Positions 40,603 through 49,886 of a DNA stretch of 64,000 nt are shown here, in pieces (position 1 is the stretch's first letter; each line of letters opens with the position of its first letter). Made by a program: the position numbers and the translations under genes. Source of the stretch: JBNGOQ01 sp050589645 (GTDB lineage: Bacteria; Bacteroidota; Bacteroidia; Flavobacteriales; Flavobacteriaceae). The stretch lies in NCBI RefSeq assembly GCF_050589645.1, contig NZ_JBNGOQ010000003.1, positions 682,001-746,000 of the forward strand. The letters run 5' to 3'. Under the pieces are notes generated by a model. The model did not search any database. It was not told the DNA's origin and worked only from the letters and a program-made list of their open reading frames with translations.

Positions 40603-42471
40603 ATGAAAACTTTATGTACTGCCTTGCTGTTTTTCTTTTTTGGCCTGCTTATGGTTTACCCTCAATCCTCACTTTCAAAAAGGTTTTCCTATATAGGGGC
40701 ACCCAATAGCGAAGGCTATAGGGTTGTAGGTAAATACAAAACTGTAACTGCACCCACCGGAGGCGGTTACACAAACTATTCAACAGGTACTAGATATACC
40801 TCATATTCCACAGATGGAATAGGTTGGCGCTACGGAGTGGTTAATTCGAAGGGTAACCTAGTTATCGGATTACGCTTCGAAAGTATTCTTCTATTGGGTA
40901 ATGAGGCGCATGCCAAAAAAAGGAATACCACCAGGATTATTAATTTAAAAAAAGAAAAGGATCCACGTGAGAAGTTTTATGTGAAATACGATTATATCGG
41001 TAATTTTTGGCAGGGTTTGGCTCTTGTTGAAAAGAATGGGAAGTACGGTTTTATAGACGAACAGGGACGGGAAGCTATTCCTGCTGTTTATGACTCTTTA
41101 CCGGGATACTCCACTACCTATATCCCAGCAAAAAAAGGAGGACTATGGGGATTCATTACAACCAATAATGAAGTTGCCGTGGATTTTCAATATGAGGAAA
41201 CCAAGCTCTTAAACGGTTACTTTCTGGAAAAACTTGGTGGTAAATGGGCTTTTATTGACCCAAGTGGGAAGCATCATTCGAAATTTGAATACGATGCTAT
41301 TTTGGGGCAACGGGATATGCCTGTCCGGGTAAAGAAAGGTGATAAATGGGGATTGGTCGATTTTGGACAACAGGGCAAAACGATACTCCCCGGGATATAC
41401 GATAATATTTCGCGCTTTTCGGACCGATATGCTTGGGCAGCTTGGACAATAGACGTTAACAGTAACTCAAATAGGTATGTCGGAAAACCTGAATTGAGCA
41501 TGGCCAAAGTTGAAAAAGACGGAAAACAGGGTTATGTTGACATTAATGGACAACCCATAGTGCCCGTTAAGTTTCAGTATATTGAGGCTTGCGAGATGTC
41601 TGACCTTATAGCCGCAAAAGTGGATGGCAAAGGGGGTTATATAAACAACAAAGGGGAGACGAGAGTACCTTTTGAATATGATTCCGTCAGTTGTTCCGGA
41701 TGGGTGGGGAGTGGTTTTTTTGCCATTCATAAAGGCCTTCGAGGCCGTGTGAAAACCGAGAAGGGCTTTGCCCCTTTGGAAAAGAGTGATGAGCATTACA
41801 TCACGGATGATTTCAAATCGCAACGGTCTTACGATCGCATGGACACCTTTGAATACTCCTTCGGCGGCGTTAGTTACGCAAAGGTTTATATAGATAACAA
41901 GGTAGGGGCAATTGATAGGGCTGGAAATGAAATAGTTCCGCCCATGTATGACGAAGTAGGCAAGAATGAAATGATTACCACTTCTCCAGCAGATCAGGGA
42001 TACAGCTATTATGTAATTCCCCAGGGAGCGAGAATGTTTATCCCGATAAAGAGCAATGGTTTTTGGGGAGTTGTCAATGATAAAAACGAAATGGTCATAG
42101 AACCTCAATATGAGGCTGTGGAGTTGTTCAATATAGGTAGCAATACGTCCAAATCCGTATACCTCCTTTTTGTTGAAAAGGAAAAGAAAGGGGTAGTGGA
42201 TATGAAGGGAAATATAATCATTAAGCCTATTTACGATGATGTAAAGATAGGTATAGGGAACAAACCGTTTGAAGATGTGGACGCAGCTGCCGTAAAAAAA
42301 GACGGGAAATGGGGTTTTATAAATAAAAATGGCGAGGCCATCTTGCCCTTTCAATACCAAAACGCTTCTAACTTTGAAAAAGAAAGCTATGGCAAACATA
42401 GAATCAAGGCACGCGTGACCTATAAGAATAAAACGTTTTACATAGACCTCAAAGGTAAACGCGTTCGATAA
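40603..42471 (+). CDS. exported WG-repeat protein
   Basis: A 622-residue protein with a signal peptide (MKTLCTALLFFFFGLLMVYPQ). From about residue 60 to the end it is built of WG-type repeats, seen as G.YGFIDEQGREAIPAVYD, KGGLWGFITTNNEVAVDFQY, GKWAFIDPSGKHHSKFEYD, GYVDINGQPIVPVKFQY and GKWGFINKNGEAILPFQY. These beta repeats form elongated or propeller-like surfaces; their partners are usually unknown. Monocistronic. Confidence 0.88.
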   Translation: MKTLCTALLFFFFGLLMVYPQSSLSKRFSYIGAPNSEGYRVVGKYKTVTAPTGGGYTNYSTGTRYTSYSTDGIGWRYGVVNSKGNLVIGLRFESILLLGNEAHAKKRNTTRIINLKKEKDPREKFYVKYDYIGNFWQGLALVEKNGKYGFIDEQGREAIPAVYDSLPGYSTTYIPAKKGGLWGFITTNNEVAVDFQYEETKLLNGYFLEKLGGKWAFIDPSGKHHSKFEYDAILGQRDMPVRVKKGDKWGLVDFGQQGKTILPGIYDNISRFSDRYAWAAWTIDVNSNSNRYVGKPELSMAKVEKDGKQGYVDINGQPIVPVKFQYIEACEMSDLIAAKVDGKGGYINNKGETRVPFEYDSVSCSGWVGSGFFAIHKGLRGRVKTEKGFAPLEKSDEHYITDDFKSQRSYDRMDTFEYSFGGVSYAKVYIDNKVGAIDRAGNEIVPPMYDEVGKNEMITTSPADQGYSYYVIPQGARMFIPIKSNGFWGVVNDKNEMVIEPQYEAVELFNIGSNTSKSVYLLFVEKEKKGVVDMKGNIIIKPIYDDVKIGIGNKPFEDVDAAAVKKDGKWGFINKNGEAILPFQYQNASNFEKESYGKHRIKARVTYKNKTFYIDLKGKRVR

Positions 42472-42788
42472 CGTAATCTCAAAAACCTAAATGTGATGTC
42501 TTTTTCCACTTTATTCCATAACCTAAGCTAGCTTTTTGGTCGGCCACCACATCATTACTACAACAGTGGCTTTGGAATTTTGGAGACTTCAGCGATAATG
42601 TGCCAAAAAATGCAATAAAAATGGGGATTATCAGGAGCTTGTTTTACTGATGTACTTTTGTGAAGTAGGATTTTTCCTATACACTCGTTTTTTTTAATAG
42701 CTTAGTACATAGAGCATTGTGATGGTCTGAACAATAGTTCAAGCCAATACTATGAATTACTTATTTGATTAACCCTTCAAAATATACC
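42472..42788. other. intergenic region, nothing supported
   Basis: No gene or repeat is evident. The stretch before 42789 is AT-rich and probably contains the promoter for the following lipoprotein gene. Confidence 0.4.
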
Positions 42789-43346
42789 ATGATGAAAAAA
42801 CAAACATTTTTAGCATTGAAGAGAACATTTTTGGCAGTTTTTGCCCTTATGGCCCTTTGGGCATGTACCGAGGAGGAATCGCCCGTTCTAGAAGCACAGA
42901 CTTCCACGGAAGCCCCATTGGCCGAAGGCGAGTTTCACCAGATTATTGCCCGTATTATTACCTTGGATGGCGGACAGATATCCCAATTGGAAATCGCCAA
43001 AGTCATGGCTTGGGCAGAGCAAAGAAAATCGGCCAATGAAACGGCATCGGACTACATCACCAATTACATGAATGCCAATTTTAAGGTTTCGAACGCGACC
43101 GCAAGAAGTTCCACGAACAGGGTATCCATTGCGGCTCCGGGCCAAAGCGATTCAAATCAGAGCAAACCCTGTGGACAGACCGCCACCCAAAGCGTTACCT
43201 CGGGTACCATTGGGTATTACTACGCCTTTGCGGAAAGTTGCAATGGGCAATATGAATATGACTCCTCCAATTATACCGGCGGCAGTACCGTTTTTGCCTA
43301 TGCCGAGGCACGGGACGGATATCGTACGGCATTCATCTTACATTAG
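42789..43346 (+). CDS. putative lipoprotein of unknown function
   Basis: A 185-residue protein starting at the ATG at 42789 (MMKKQTFLALKRTFLAVFAL), with a lipobox-like LWAC at about residue 25; an earlier in-frame ATG adds a charged, non-signal extension. After an acidic Glu/Thr/Ser linker typical of Bacteroidota surface lipoproteins come a helical section (QISQLEIAKVMAWAEQRKSA) and a C-terminal part with two Cys (PCGQTA, ESCNGQYEYD) and aromatic residues. Family not recognised. A terminator follows at 43421. Confidence 0.65.
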   Translation: MMKKQTFLALKRTFLAVFALMALWACTEEESPVLEAQTSTEAPLAEGEFHQIIARIITLDGGQISQLEIAKVMAWAEQRKSANETASDYITNYMNANFKVSNATARSSTNRVSIAAPGQSDSNQSKPCGQTATQSVTSGTIGYYYAFAESCNGQYEYDSSNYTGGSTVFAYAEARDGYRTAFILH

Positions 43347-43420
43347 GATGTAGTCAGTTTGACTACCGAGGCTGCGTCGGGAGCGCCGATTTAACGTTGA
43401 ATAAGAGCCTTCCGATGTTT

Positions 43421-43466
43421 TTTAAACCCCGAAAATGGGCCTTTCGCTCAAAAGCGGGGTTTTTAG
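43421..43466 (+). terminator. intrinsic terminator of the lipoprotein gene
   Basis: AAACCCCG at 43425 pairs with CGGGGTTT near 43455, followed by TTTTT; the loop contains a small inner stem. Confidence 0.8.
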
Positions 43467-43471
43467 CTTTT

Positions 43472-43585
43472 AAGAACGCTTCTATTTGAATTACAATTTC
43501 TTCAAGAGCATTCTCAAGGCTATAATGATTTGCTCCGGGTAGTTGGTAAACCCAACCTTCCGGTAGGGCTCAGGGAAAAATTGGC
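43472..43585 (-). pseudogene. fragment of a haloalkane-dehalogenase-like gene (3' end)
   Basis: On the minus strand the stretch decodes to HYSLENALEEIVIQIEAFL, nearly the same as HYSLEDAPEEIAIQIEAFL at the end of the dehalogenase gene at 46088-47137. Upstream the likeness continues (FFPEPYRK, TNYPE) but in another frame, so a base has been lost. About 110 bases remain. It is the trace of a duplicated hydrolase gene, with no start or promoter. Confidence 0.7.
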
Positions 43586-43671
43586 TAGGGGTTAAAAAAC
43601 CACCGCCTATATTTCGCAATTTAAGGTCAAAAAAAACGTTATATAATCCTTGAACCTACAATACACTAAAA

Positions 43672-44307
43672 ATGAAAAAACGAAGCCCCAAGTTCGGAAT
43701 TCCCATTCCGTTTGTTTTAATCTGCTGTACTTTTTTGCAATTGGCCTGTTCAAAATCGGACGAAGATCCACATGGACCCATGATCGATTTGGGAATAGAC
43801 GATGCCGAAGTAGAACAAAGGCTGACCACCTCACTTGTAGGACAGTCCCCGGATGGTGAGGGAAACCCCGAGGCCTTATGTGCCGAGGGTGTAATGCAGC
43901 CCATGTCTGACGATCCCTACTGTGGCTATGTGGACGTAGGGGAATACGCTGTCAATCAGATTAACGAATACCGTGCAAAGCATGGATTGCCCCCATACGT
44001 ACGGGCCATTGAATATGAATTGTGCGCCGCACGTGAGGCGCGTTTGGCCGTGCAGAACGGAACTTTTCATTGGAGTGACGGTTGCGAATGGAGGTCCCAG
44101 GGAGCGGCAGGAGGGGGCCGGGGCGGAGATGATTCCGATGGCACGGTAGAAAAATCCATTTGGTGGGTTCCCAAACTTTTTTATCAGGAAGGCCCTGAAG
44201 GGGGACACTATCAAGCAATGATGGAGGAAAGGAGTCGGCGCGTGGCCATTGGGTATTTTGCCATAGATCGCGACAGCCACGGGGTGGTCGTGAACTACTA
44301 TGATTAG
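43672..44307 (+). CDS. CAP-domain (SCP/PR1-like) lipoprotein
   Basis: A 211-residue protein with a lipoprotein signal (CCTFLQLACSKS, lipobox LAC near residue 25). The CAP fold is seen from about residue 85: VNQINEYRAKHGLPPYVR, AAREARLAVQNGTFHWSDG (with the first His), YQEGPEGGHYQAMMEERSRRVAIGYF split by spacing, and VVVNYYD at the end. The usual second histidine is present in GGHYQAMM. Such extracytoplasmic proteins bind lipids or act in surface interactions. Monocistronic. Confidence 0.8.
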   Translation: MKKRSPKFGIPIPFVLICCTFLQLACSKSDEDPHGPMIDLGIDDAEVEQRLTTSLVGQSPDGEGNPEALCAEGVMQPMSDDPYCGYVDVGEYAVNQINEYRAKHGLPPYVRAIEYELCAAREARLAVQNGTFHWSDGCEWRSQGAAGGGRGGDDSDGTVEKSIWWVPKLFYQEGPEGGHYQAMMEERSRRVAIGYFAIDRDSHGVVVNYYD

Positions 44308-44502
44308 CTATTGGATATTCTTGGTGAACATGTTTCCTTTAAGGATTCCTTTGTTTTGGAATCGCCCAAAAGTACCTATGATTTTAATGCAATTGAGCTA
44401 CGCTAACTGGTAGCGCATTATAAACGGATGTTGATTTTTTAATTTCAATCGATTTTTAGCCATAGGTCTAAAATTGTGGCCGATAAATCTTTATGTTATT
44501 CA

Positions 44503-45141
44503 TTAATTCACGAGGCCGGAATCCGGACCACAATTTTCCAGTTTTTGTTTTAAGGATTTGATTTCCCCTTTTAGATGTTCTATGTAATCTTCCCGCTCTT
44601 TGGCCAGTTTTGAGATATCCTCCACGGTATATCTAGGTGTAATATGTTGCGGACAGTTCCAGTCAAATGCCTTTACATGGAACAAAAAGATCCGTTCTGC
44701 CTTGTATTTATATCCTTCCAACTGCAGCATTTCCAATAAGTCGGGTCGTTCCGTTAGCGAAACTACTTCTGCCTCCGCATAGATTTTGAGTCGTGTCCGG
44801 TTGAGGTAATCCATTAGGAACAGGGATACCTTGATGTGCGTTTTAACATTGCCAGTAGTGATGTATTGCTTGTTCCCACGGAAATCCAGAAAACCCAAGG
44901 TTTTGGTGTCAATGAATTTTAGGAAGCCTTTAGGGCCTCCGCGGTGCTGTATATAGGGAAACCCGTTTTCACCATAGGAGGCGACATAAAAGCTGTCACG
45001 TTCCTTGATAAAACTCATTTCCCTATAGGAAAGGCCGTCGGGCAATATCATTTGCTCCATTTGTTCATAAGCCTCCCTGCTTCCTTCTTTCTCCTGGATT
45101 TCTTTAATGGCATCTGTAAAAGCCAATTTTGAATAGTTCAT
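44503..45141 (-). CDS. pyridoxamine 5'-phosphate oxidase-family flavoprotein
   Basis: A 212-residue split-barrel FMN protein: DSFYVASYGENGFPYIQHRGGPKGFLKF split by spacing is the typical first strand pair with FMN contacts, TLGFLDFRGNKQYITTGN the second, VSLFLMDYLNRTRLKIYAEAEV the third. The C-terminal 40 residues form a coiled coil (SKLAKEREDYIEHLKGEI). It probably reduces a small electrophile or acts as a general stress flavoprotein. Six bases downstream of the deaminase gene. Confidence 0.85.
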   Translation of the reverse strand: MNYSKLAFTDAIKEIQEKEGSREAYEQMEQMILPDGLSYREMSFIKERDSFYVASYGENGFPYIQHRGGPKGFLKFIDTKTLGFLDFRGNKQYITTGNVKTHIKVSLFLMDYLNRTRLKIYAEAEVVSLTERPDLLEMLQLEGYKYKAERIFLFHVKAFDWNCPQHITPRYTVEDISKLAKEREDYIEHLKGEIKSLKQKLENCGPDSGLVN

Positions 45142-45147
45142 ACTGTT

Positions 45148-45564
45148 TTATTTTAATGTTTTTAGTTCAACACAAATAACTGGAGGGTCCCATCCCGAAG
45201 GCACTTCAAGGGAAGTGAGCAGATTAAAACTACTGTTTGCCCCACCCAGGCTACCGGAGCGTTCCTGATAGACCACTTTGCTTATTTTGTGGTACCGAAT
45301 GGCATAACTGCACATTACGCAGGGCTCTTTGTTGGTTACGAGTATTGCACCGGACATGTCCTTGCCGATCCGTTTCCGGGCCTTGCGGATTGCTTCCATT
45401 TCGGCATGGCAACTCACGTCTTCCTTGGTAGCTACTGCTTCTTCCGCTTTCGCCACAATTTCATTATTTAACACCACCAGACTTCCGACAGCACTGTTTC
45501 CCTTGGAAGCAGCGTTGCGTGCAAGGGTTTCACAAATTTCCATGTACTTCGTTAGCTGCTGCAT
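45148..45564 (-). CDS. nucleoside deaminase (cytidine deaminase superfamily)
   Basis: A 138-residue zinc deaminase with the HAE motif (DVSCHAEMEAIRKA) and PCxxC motif (NKEPCVMCSYAI). This is the single-domain tadA/guanine-deaminase-like class, but the tRNA-specific features of TadA are not evident, so a free base or nucleoside is the likely substrate. Co-transcribed with the flavoprotein gene. Confidence 0.86.
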   Translation of the reverse strand: MQQLTKYMEICETLARNAASKGNSAVGSLVVLNNEIVAKAEEAVATKEDVSCHAEMEAIRKARKRIGKDMSGAILVTNKEPCVMCSYAIRYHKISKVVYQERSGSLGGANSSFNLLTSLEVPSGWDPPVICVELKTLK

Positions 45565-45627
45565 TGCTTCTTTGTTTAAAAATTCATGTTTTGCTGGGCC
45601 ATAACATCCATAACAGGCCTTGTTGGC

Positions 45628-46059
45628 TCATTTTTTTATAAACATTCTTAGGTCCATGCTCCAACTTCCTCCTCCATAAATGAAAATTGTTGTAGCCAAC
45701 ATAATCGTTATTGAAGGCAAATAAGCCTCGTAGGGTTGGGCGAGGAACGCCTCGGGATTGCTAACATTGAGGTATGCATAAAAGGCCATTGCTAAAATGG
45801 GCAAGACCACCAAAGCCGCAACCCTGGATAAAAACCCCAAAATTAAAGCAGTTCCCGCAAGGATTTCCAATAAAGGTATCATCCAAAAGAATAAAATACA
45901 ATACGGAATCTTAATTTCTGTCAATTGGATGCACCATGCATGTTGAATGGTTTCCAACGTTAATTTAAGGCATCCTACGAGCGTGAAAATAATTCCGAGT
46001 GCTATTCGATAACATCCGATCAATGAACTAGGAAATGTCTTTATAATTCTTCCTTTCAT
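45628..46059 (-). CDS. DoxX family membrane protein
   Basis: A 143-residue protein starting at ATG 46059 (MKGRIIKTFPSSLIGCYRIA). Four membrane helices with the DoxX pattern: CYRIALGIIFTLVGCLKL, CILFFWMIPLLEILAGTALILGFLSRVAAL split by spacing, and a C-terminal IMLATTIFIYGGGSWSMDL. It follows the dehalogenase gene by 28 bases, so they may form a unit. Function in this family is unclear. Confidence 0.78.
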   Translation of the reverse strand: MKGRIIKTFPSSLIGCYRIALGIIFTLVGCLKLTLETIQHAWCIQLTEIKIPYCILFFWMIPLLEILAGTALILGFLSRVAALVVLPILAMAFYAYLNVSNPEAFLAQPYEAYLPSITIMLATTIFIYGGGSWSMDLRMFIKK

Positions 46060-46087
46060 GTTCCCTATTTCATTATAATGTGTTGAT

Positions 46088-47137
46088 TTATGATTTTTCA
46101 AGAAACGCTTCGATTTGAATTGCAATTTCTTCAGGAGCATCCTCAAGGCTATAGTGACCCACTTCTGGCAGGCGGTGAATCCTACCTTCGGGAAAGGCCT
46201 CGCGGAACAGGGGAAGAAAATGCGCTGCTTGCAGCGTTTGATCGGCCATGCCCCAAATGGCCAGCGCGGGTTTTTTGGAGAGTTTTTCGGCAGTGGCCGT
46301 GTTCACAGCTTCAAATTTATGTGTTCCTTCCGCAAAACCTTTTGCCCATCCTATGGCTCCCAAGGTGTATTCCGGGGATTTGAAATGAGCGCTGTATGCG
46401 TATAACCAGGTTGGGGTGATCAAGTTGTTGTTTTCAAAGCCATTGAGCTTAAGCGTACTCAGCATATTGTAGTCTAACTGCCCTAGGACCTGTTCCAAGG
46501 TACCTTGTTTAAAGGCCTTAAAAATCCAACTGAACCAGGGCGAAGTGGCCCCGTTTTTCATAAGCGCATCGCCAAGGCCAGCTTGCCCAAGTGGGGTGGG
46601 GCCATTGGTACTTATGATACGTTTGATACGGTCTGGATGACGGATGGCCAGGCCCATGCCCATGGGACCACCAAAGTCGTGCATGACCAGAGTGATGTCT
46701 CTCAAATCCAGGTCCAGCACCAACTGCTCCAAATTGTCAATATGGTCTTGCAACAGATACTTTCTCTCTTGGGGTGTCTCGCTTTTTCCAAAACCCATAT
46801 GATCGGGAACGATGACCCTGTATTTTGGAGAAAGGGCCCCGATGAGGTGCCGAAACAGGTACCCCCAAGTAGGCTCTCCATGAAGGGCTAGGATAACTTC
46901 TCCCTCCCCCTCATCAATATAATGCATGCGGAAGCCTGGGGCTTCGCTGTAGTTAGCCTTAAAAGGCCAGGTACCATCAAAGGTTTCCCCATCAGGTATG
47001 GAAAATGTTTGTAATGAGCTGTTTATGTGTTTATTCATAAGTTTTGGATTGTCCTTCAAATTTTGTGCTGGCGCACTATGGGTCATAAATAAGGCCGCGG
47101 CGAATAGTGATGCCTGAATGTTATATCTGATTTTCAT
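46088..47137 (-). CDS. haloalkane dehalogenase-like alpha/beta hydrolase, exported
   Basis: A 349-residue protein starting at ATG 47137, which gives a signal peptide (MKIRYNIQASLFAAALFMTH ending SAPAQ). The hydrolase core has the HGEPTWGYLFRHL oxyanion motif, the nucleophile Asp in LVMHDFGGPMGMG (Asp rather than Ser, as in haloalkane dehalogenases), IWGMADQTL and the His in EVGHYSLEDAPEE. The halide-binding Trp candidate is that of HGEPTW. A broken copy of the 3' end lies at 43472-43585. Substrate unknown. Confidence 0.83.
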   Translation of the reverse strand: MKIRYNIQASLFAAALFMTHSAPAQNLKDNPKLMNKHINSSLQTFSIPDGETFDGTWPFKANYSEAPGFRMHYIDEGEGEVILALHGEPTWGYLFRHLIGALSPKYRVIVPDHMGFGKSETPQERKYLLQDHIDNLEQLVLDLDLRDITLVMHDFGGPMGMGLAIRHPDRIKRIISTNGPTPLGQAGLGDALMKNGATSPWFSWIFKAFKQGTLEQVLGQLDYNMLSTLKLNGFENNNLITPTWLYAYSAHFKSPEYTLGAIGWAKGFAEGTHKFEAVNTATAEKLSKKPALAIWGMADQTLQAAHFLPLFREAFPEGRIHRLPEVGHYSLEDAPEEIAIQIEAFLEKS

Positions 47138-47318
47138 GAGTAAAATGTTATATGATTTGATCACTAACTGAATCCCACCATAGTTGTTTGTCAAAACACA
47201 ATTGGGTTGCCCCATTTAGGTTCCATTTTGGCTCTCAACAAGTACGCTTTGGTAGGGAGTAAAGGCCAAGGGGAGTTCATTTCATGGTATAACAACTCCC
47301 GTTGACCCTTGTTAAACA

Positions 47319-48305
47319 TCATTTGATGTCATGCTTCTTTAAAAATCTCAAAATATGCTCTGCTATTTCATCTCCTTTTTCCTCAAGGGCAAAATGACCG
47401 GTGTCCAGGATGTTGAAATCCAAATTCTTCAAATCCCGTTTGTACGGATAGGCCCCATCAGCGGGGAAGATATAATCGTTCTTTCCCCAAACGATAAGCG
47501 TGGGCGGCTGGTATTCCCTAAAGTATTGCTGCCATTTAGGGTACAACGGCACATTGGTACGATAGTCGTAGAACATGGCCAATTGAATGTCGTTATTTTC
47601 GGGTCGTGTTAAATGCTGGAGGTCCAAATGCCAGTTATCAGGACTTATCCTGGTGCTGTCCTGTACTCCATGGGTATACTGCCATTTAAGACCTTGGGGC
47701 GAATGGAACCCTTCCAGTGCTTTGCCGTTTTCAAGGGTACAATCTGCCCAATACTTCTTTATCGGAATCCAAAAGTCGCGCAGACCCTCATCATAGGCAT
47801 TCCCGTTCTGAATGATCAGCGAGGCTACACGTTCTGGGTATTTTGCCGCGATACGGAACCCTATGGGGGCACCGTAATCCATAAGATAGATGCTATACCT
47901 GTTGACCTGTTTCGCCTTCAAAAAACCTTCAACAATCCGTGACATATTATGAAAGGAATACTTGAAATTGGCCATTGCAGGCTGTTCACTTCTCCCATAA
48001 CCGGGATAATCGGGTGCAAGGACATGGTACTCCTGTGACAGTTCGGGAATCAGGTTCCTGAACATATGGGACGAAGTAGGATACCCGTGCAATAAAAGGA
48101 TGGTGGGATTTGTAGCGTCACCTGCTTCTCGATAGAAAATATCCACGCCATTCACTTCAATGGTCTTATAGGTGGTGGGATGTGCTTTATCTTCTTTTTC
48201 ATTTGGACTTTCTAGTTCTTCAGTAGAATTTAAAGAATAGAGAACAAAGGAACCCAGTACAAAAAGAAGTGCACCGATGATTGATTTAATTGCTATTGTT
48301 TTCAT
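47319..48305 (-). CDS. alpha/beta hydrolase (epoxide hydrolase/dehalogenase group), membrane-anchored
   Basis: A 328-residue protein with an N-terminal anchor or signal (IKSIIGALLFVLGSFVLYSL). Core motifs: LLHGYPTSSHMFRNL, the nucleophile Asp in YLMDYGAPIGFR, IVWGKNDYIFPADGAYPYK split by spacing and the final His in DTGHFALEEKG. It resembles the preceding dehalogenase-like protein in pattern but not closely. It starts nine bases after the isochorismatase stop; the two are probably co-transcribed. Confidence 0.84.
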   Translation of the reverse strand: MKTIAIKSIIGALLFVLGSFVLYSLNSTEELESPNEKEDKAHPTTYKTIEVNGVDIFYREAGDATNPTILLLHGYPTSSHMFRNLIPELSQEYHVLAPDYPGYGRSEQPAMANFKYSFHNMSRIVEGFLKAKQVNRYSIYLMDYGAPIGFRIAAKYPERVASLIIQNGNAYDEGLRDFWIPIKKYWADCTLENGKALEGFHSPQGLKWQYTHGVQDSTRISPDNWHLDLQHLTRPENNDIQLAMFYDYRTNVPLYPKWQQYFREYQPPTLIVWGKNDYIFPADGAYPYKRDLKNLDFNILDTGHFALEEKGDEIAEHILRFLKKHDIK

Positions 48306-48314
48306 TTTTGATAA

Positions 48315-49046
48315 TTATTTGTTCAATTCGTTTTTTAACTCTTCCGTGGTATACACATGGCTTGCAAGAAATCTGAAATTCGTTTGTGCTGCTGTGTCAC
48401 CATTATAACCTGGAACTATGGCAGAGGCTGTAGCATCTCCCACTACGGATATCTCAAATCCATCCTCCAATAATTCCCTTAAATGTGCTTCTACACATAA
48501 ATTCCCCGACATACCCGCCAGGATGACCTTATCCACCCTTTGTTTTCTAAGTTGCAGGCTTAGGTCATTTTGCTCCGGTCCGAAAACTTTGTGCGGTCCC
48601 ACAACGGTGACAAAATCCTTATCCATATACTTTTTGTAAGGCTCTAACCAATCTGCACCTGAACCTTCAAAACCATCAAGGGACAATTGGTCGCCGCGAT
48701 CAAACATATGTATATCATGCATCACCTTTTCCAGAGCCCCTTCGAATTTCCAGGTATGGTCATGTTCATAATAGTAATGCGGTGAGATAAAAACGGGTAT
48801 TCCATGCTCCTCTGCTAACTTAAACAGGGTTTCGATGTTGGCTACAGTATTGTTTTGCACCACGCTTTCTCCTACAACTCCCCAAGTTGCCCCCTTGGGA
48901 CTTAGAAAATCGTTCTGGGGATCTGTAATCACCATTGCGGTTGTGCCGTCTATTTCAAATCCGGGATCCGGTAATTGAGCAACCACGCTGCTGGCTATCA
49001 TGATTATACACAGTGTGGGCAGTGATTTTAAAAATTGTGTTTTCAT
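48315..49046 (-). CDS. isochorismatase-family cysteine hydrolase, exported
   Basis: A 243-residue protein with a signal peptide (LCIIMIASSVVAQ). Catalytic residues: Asp in AMVITDPQNDFLSP, Lys probably in DKDFVTVVGPHKVFG, and Cys in GMSGNLCVEAHLREL. The family hydrolyses small amides, ethers or related compounds. Periplasmic location is unusual but clear from the N-terminus. First gene of a pair with the epoxide-hydrolase-like gene. Confidence 0.85.
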   Translation of the reverse strand: MKTQFLKSLPTLCIIMIASSVVAQLPDPGFEIDGTTAMVITDPQNDFLSPKGATWGVVGESVVQNNTVANIETLFKLAEEHGIPVFISPHYYYEHDHTWKFEGALEKVMHDIHMFDRGDQLSLDGFEGSGADWLEPYKKYMDKDFVTVVGPHKVFGPEQNDLSLQLRKQRVDKVILAGMSGNLCVEAHLRELLEDGFEISVVGDATASAIVPGYNGDTAAQTNFRFLASHVYTTEELKNELNK

Positions 49047-49116
49047 TGGTGTTTGTTTTTTTATGTGTGTTAGATTTTGATATCAATAGGTAATTCCTAA
49101 AGGATACCCTGAAACA

Positions 49117-49137
49117 CCGCCCACCGCAGGTAGGCGG
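49117..49137. repeat. short palindromic repeat
   Basis: CCGCC...GGCGG with inner ACC/AGGT forms an imperfect hairpin between two minus-strand genes. It resembles in style the palindromes found in the tRNA array and is probably an intergenic repeat of this genome. Confidence 0.4.
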
Positions 49138-49150
49138 AGTAGTGTTCCTC

Positions 49151-49624
49151 CTAATTATAGGTAGCAACGAGTTTTTTCCAGTTTTTATCTGCGGTGGTTA
49201 CCAGTCCGTTGTGATTGTTTTCGGCCAACCAGAGTTGTTGTGCATCCAATTCAAGATTGTACAAAAACAGATAGTATTTCCCATTTTTTACGATGAACTT
49301 GTTGGGATCCACTCGGAATTTGGCCCCGGCATACACACCAAAAGCACAGAACCCACCATACTGCGGGAGGTATTTTTGCGGATTTTCATCAAAAACCGAC
49401 TTTTGTTTTGCCGAGGTGAAGTAATAAATGACCTTGTTATGTTCCGATTTGAACTGTTTGTCCCCTTTTTGGGCTAGGCCCAAATCCAAATAGGATACCG
49501 GACTATAACCGCTTAGGGCAATATTGCTATTGTCAATGTTATTTGCTTTTTTGTCCTGCGCCAAGGCTACAGAGGTGGTCAAGGTGACCGTTAGTGCTAT
49601 TAAAATTGCTTTTAAAGTTTTCAT
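49151..49624 (-). CDS. exported YHS-domain protein
   Basis: A 157-residue protein with a signal peptide (ALTVTLTTSVALA). The YHS domain spans about 35-150: SGYSPVSYLDLG, FKSEHNKVIYYFTSAKQKSVFDENP split by spacing, PQYGGFCAFGVYAG. The conserved single Cys (GGFCAFG) may bind metal. Such proteins are common next to detoxification genes. The TetR-type operator at 49838-49851 lies 214 bases upstream of its start. Confidence 0.82.
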   Translation of the reverse strand: MKTLKAILIALTVTLTTSVALAQDKKANNIDNSNIALSGYSPVSYLDLGLAQKGDKQFKSEHNKVIYYFTSAKQKSVFDENPQKYLPQYGGFCAFGVYAGAKFRVDPNKFIVKNGKYYLFLYNLELDAQQLWLAENNHNGLVTTADKNWKKLVATYN

Positions 49625-49837
49625 TGTAATTGTTTTTAATATTTTTTTTGAATCAATTTTGGTTTTGCTACCGCAAGTCGAACGTTTCTAATTTGAGCGG
49701 TGCATTTCCATAGTATCTTTGGCCGCTCTGTTAGCGGCAATACGATTTTTCAATTTGCTGGTCCTTTCCCCATATAGTCCCTTTTAATTAGACATTATCC
49801 CCCTAGGCAGGAAGTTTTTGCGCATATTTTTAAACTT

Positions 49838-49851
49838 ACCAAACGTTTGGT
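49838..49851. promoter_or_regulatory. TetR operator copy 1
   Basis: The perfect 14-base palindrome ACCAAACGTTTGGT, between the NTF2-like and YHS genes. The same palindrome occurs at 50316 and 50968. Confidence 0.8.
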
Positions 49852-49886
49852 AACTAACTTTTTTAAATTTTTTTTAGCCATATGGT

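Noticed and set aside
41467..42399. 310-codon minus-strand frame opposite the WG-repeat gene
   Set aside because: Shadow of a repetitive gene; the WG repeats on the plus strand are unmistakable and the antisense product resembles nothing.
44385..44440. tRNA-like D-arm on the plus strand (CGCTAACTGGTAGCG)
   Set aside because: No acceptor, anticodon or T-arm could be found around it.
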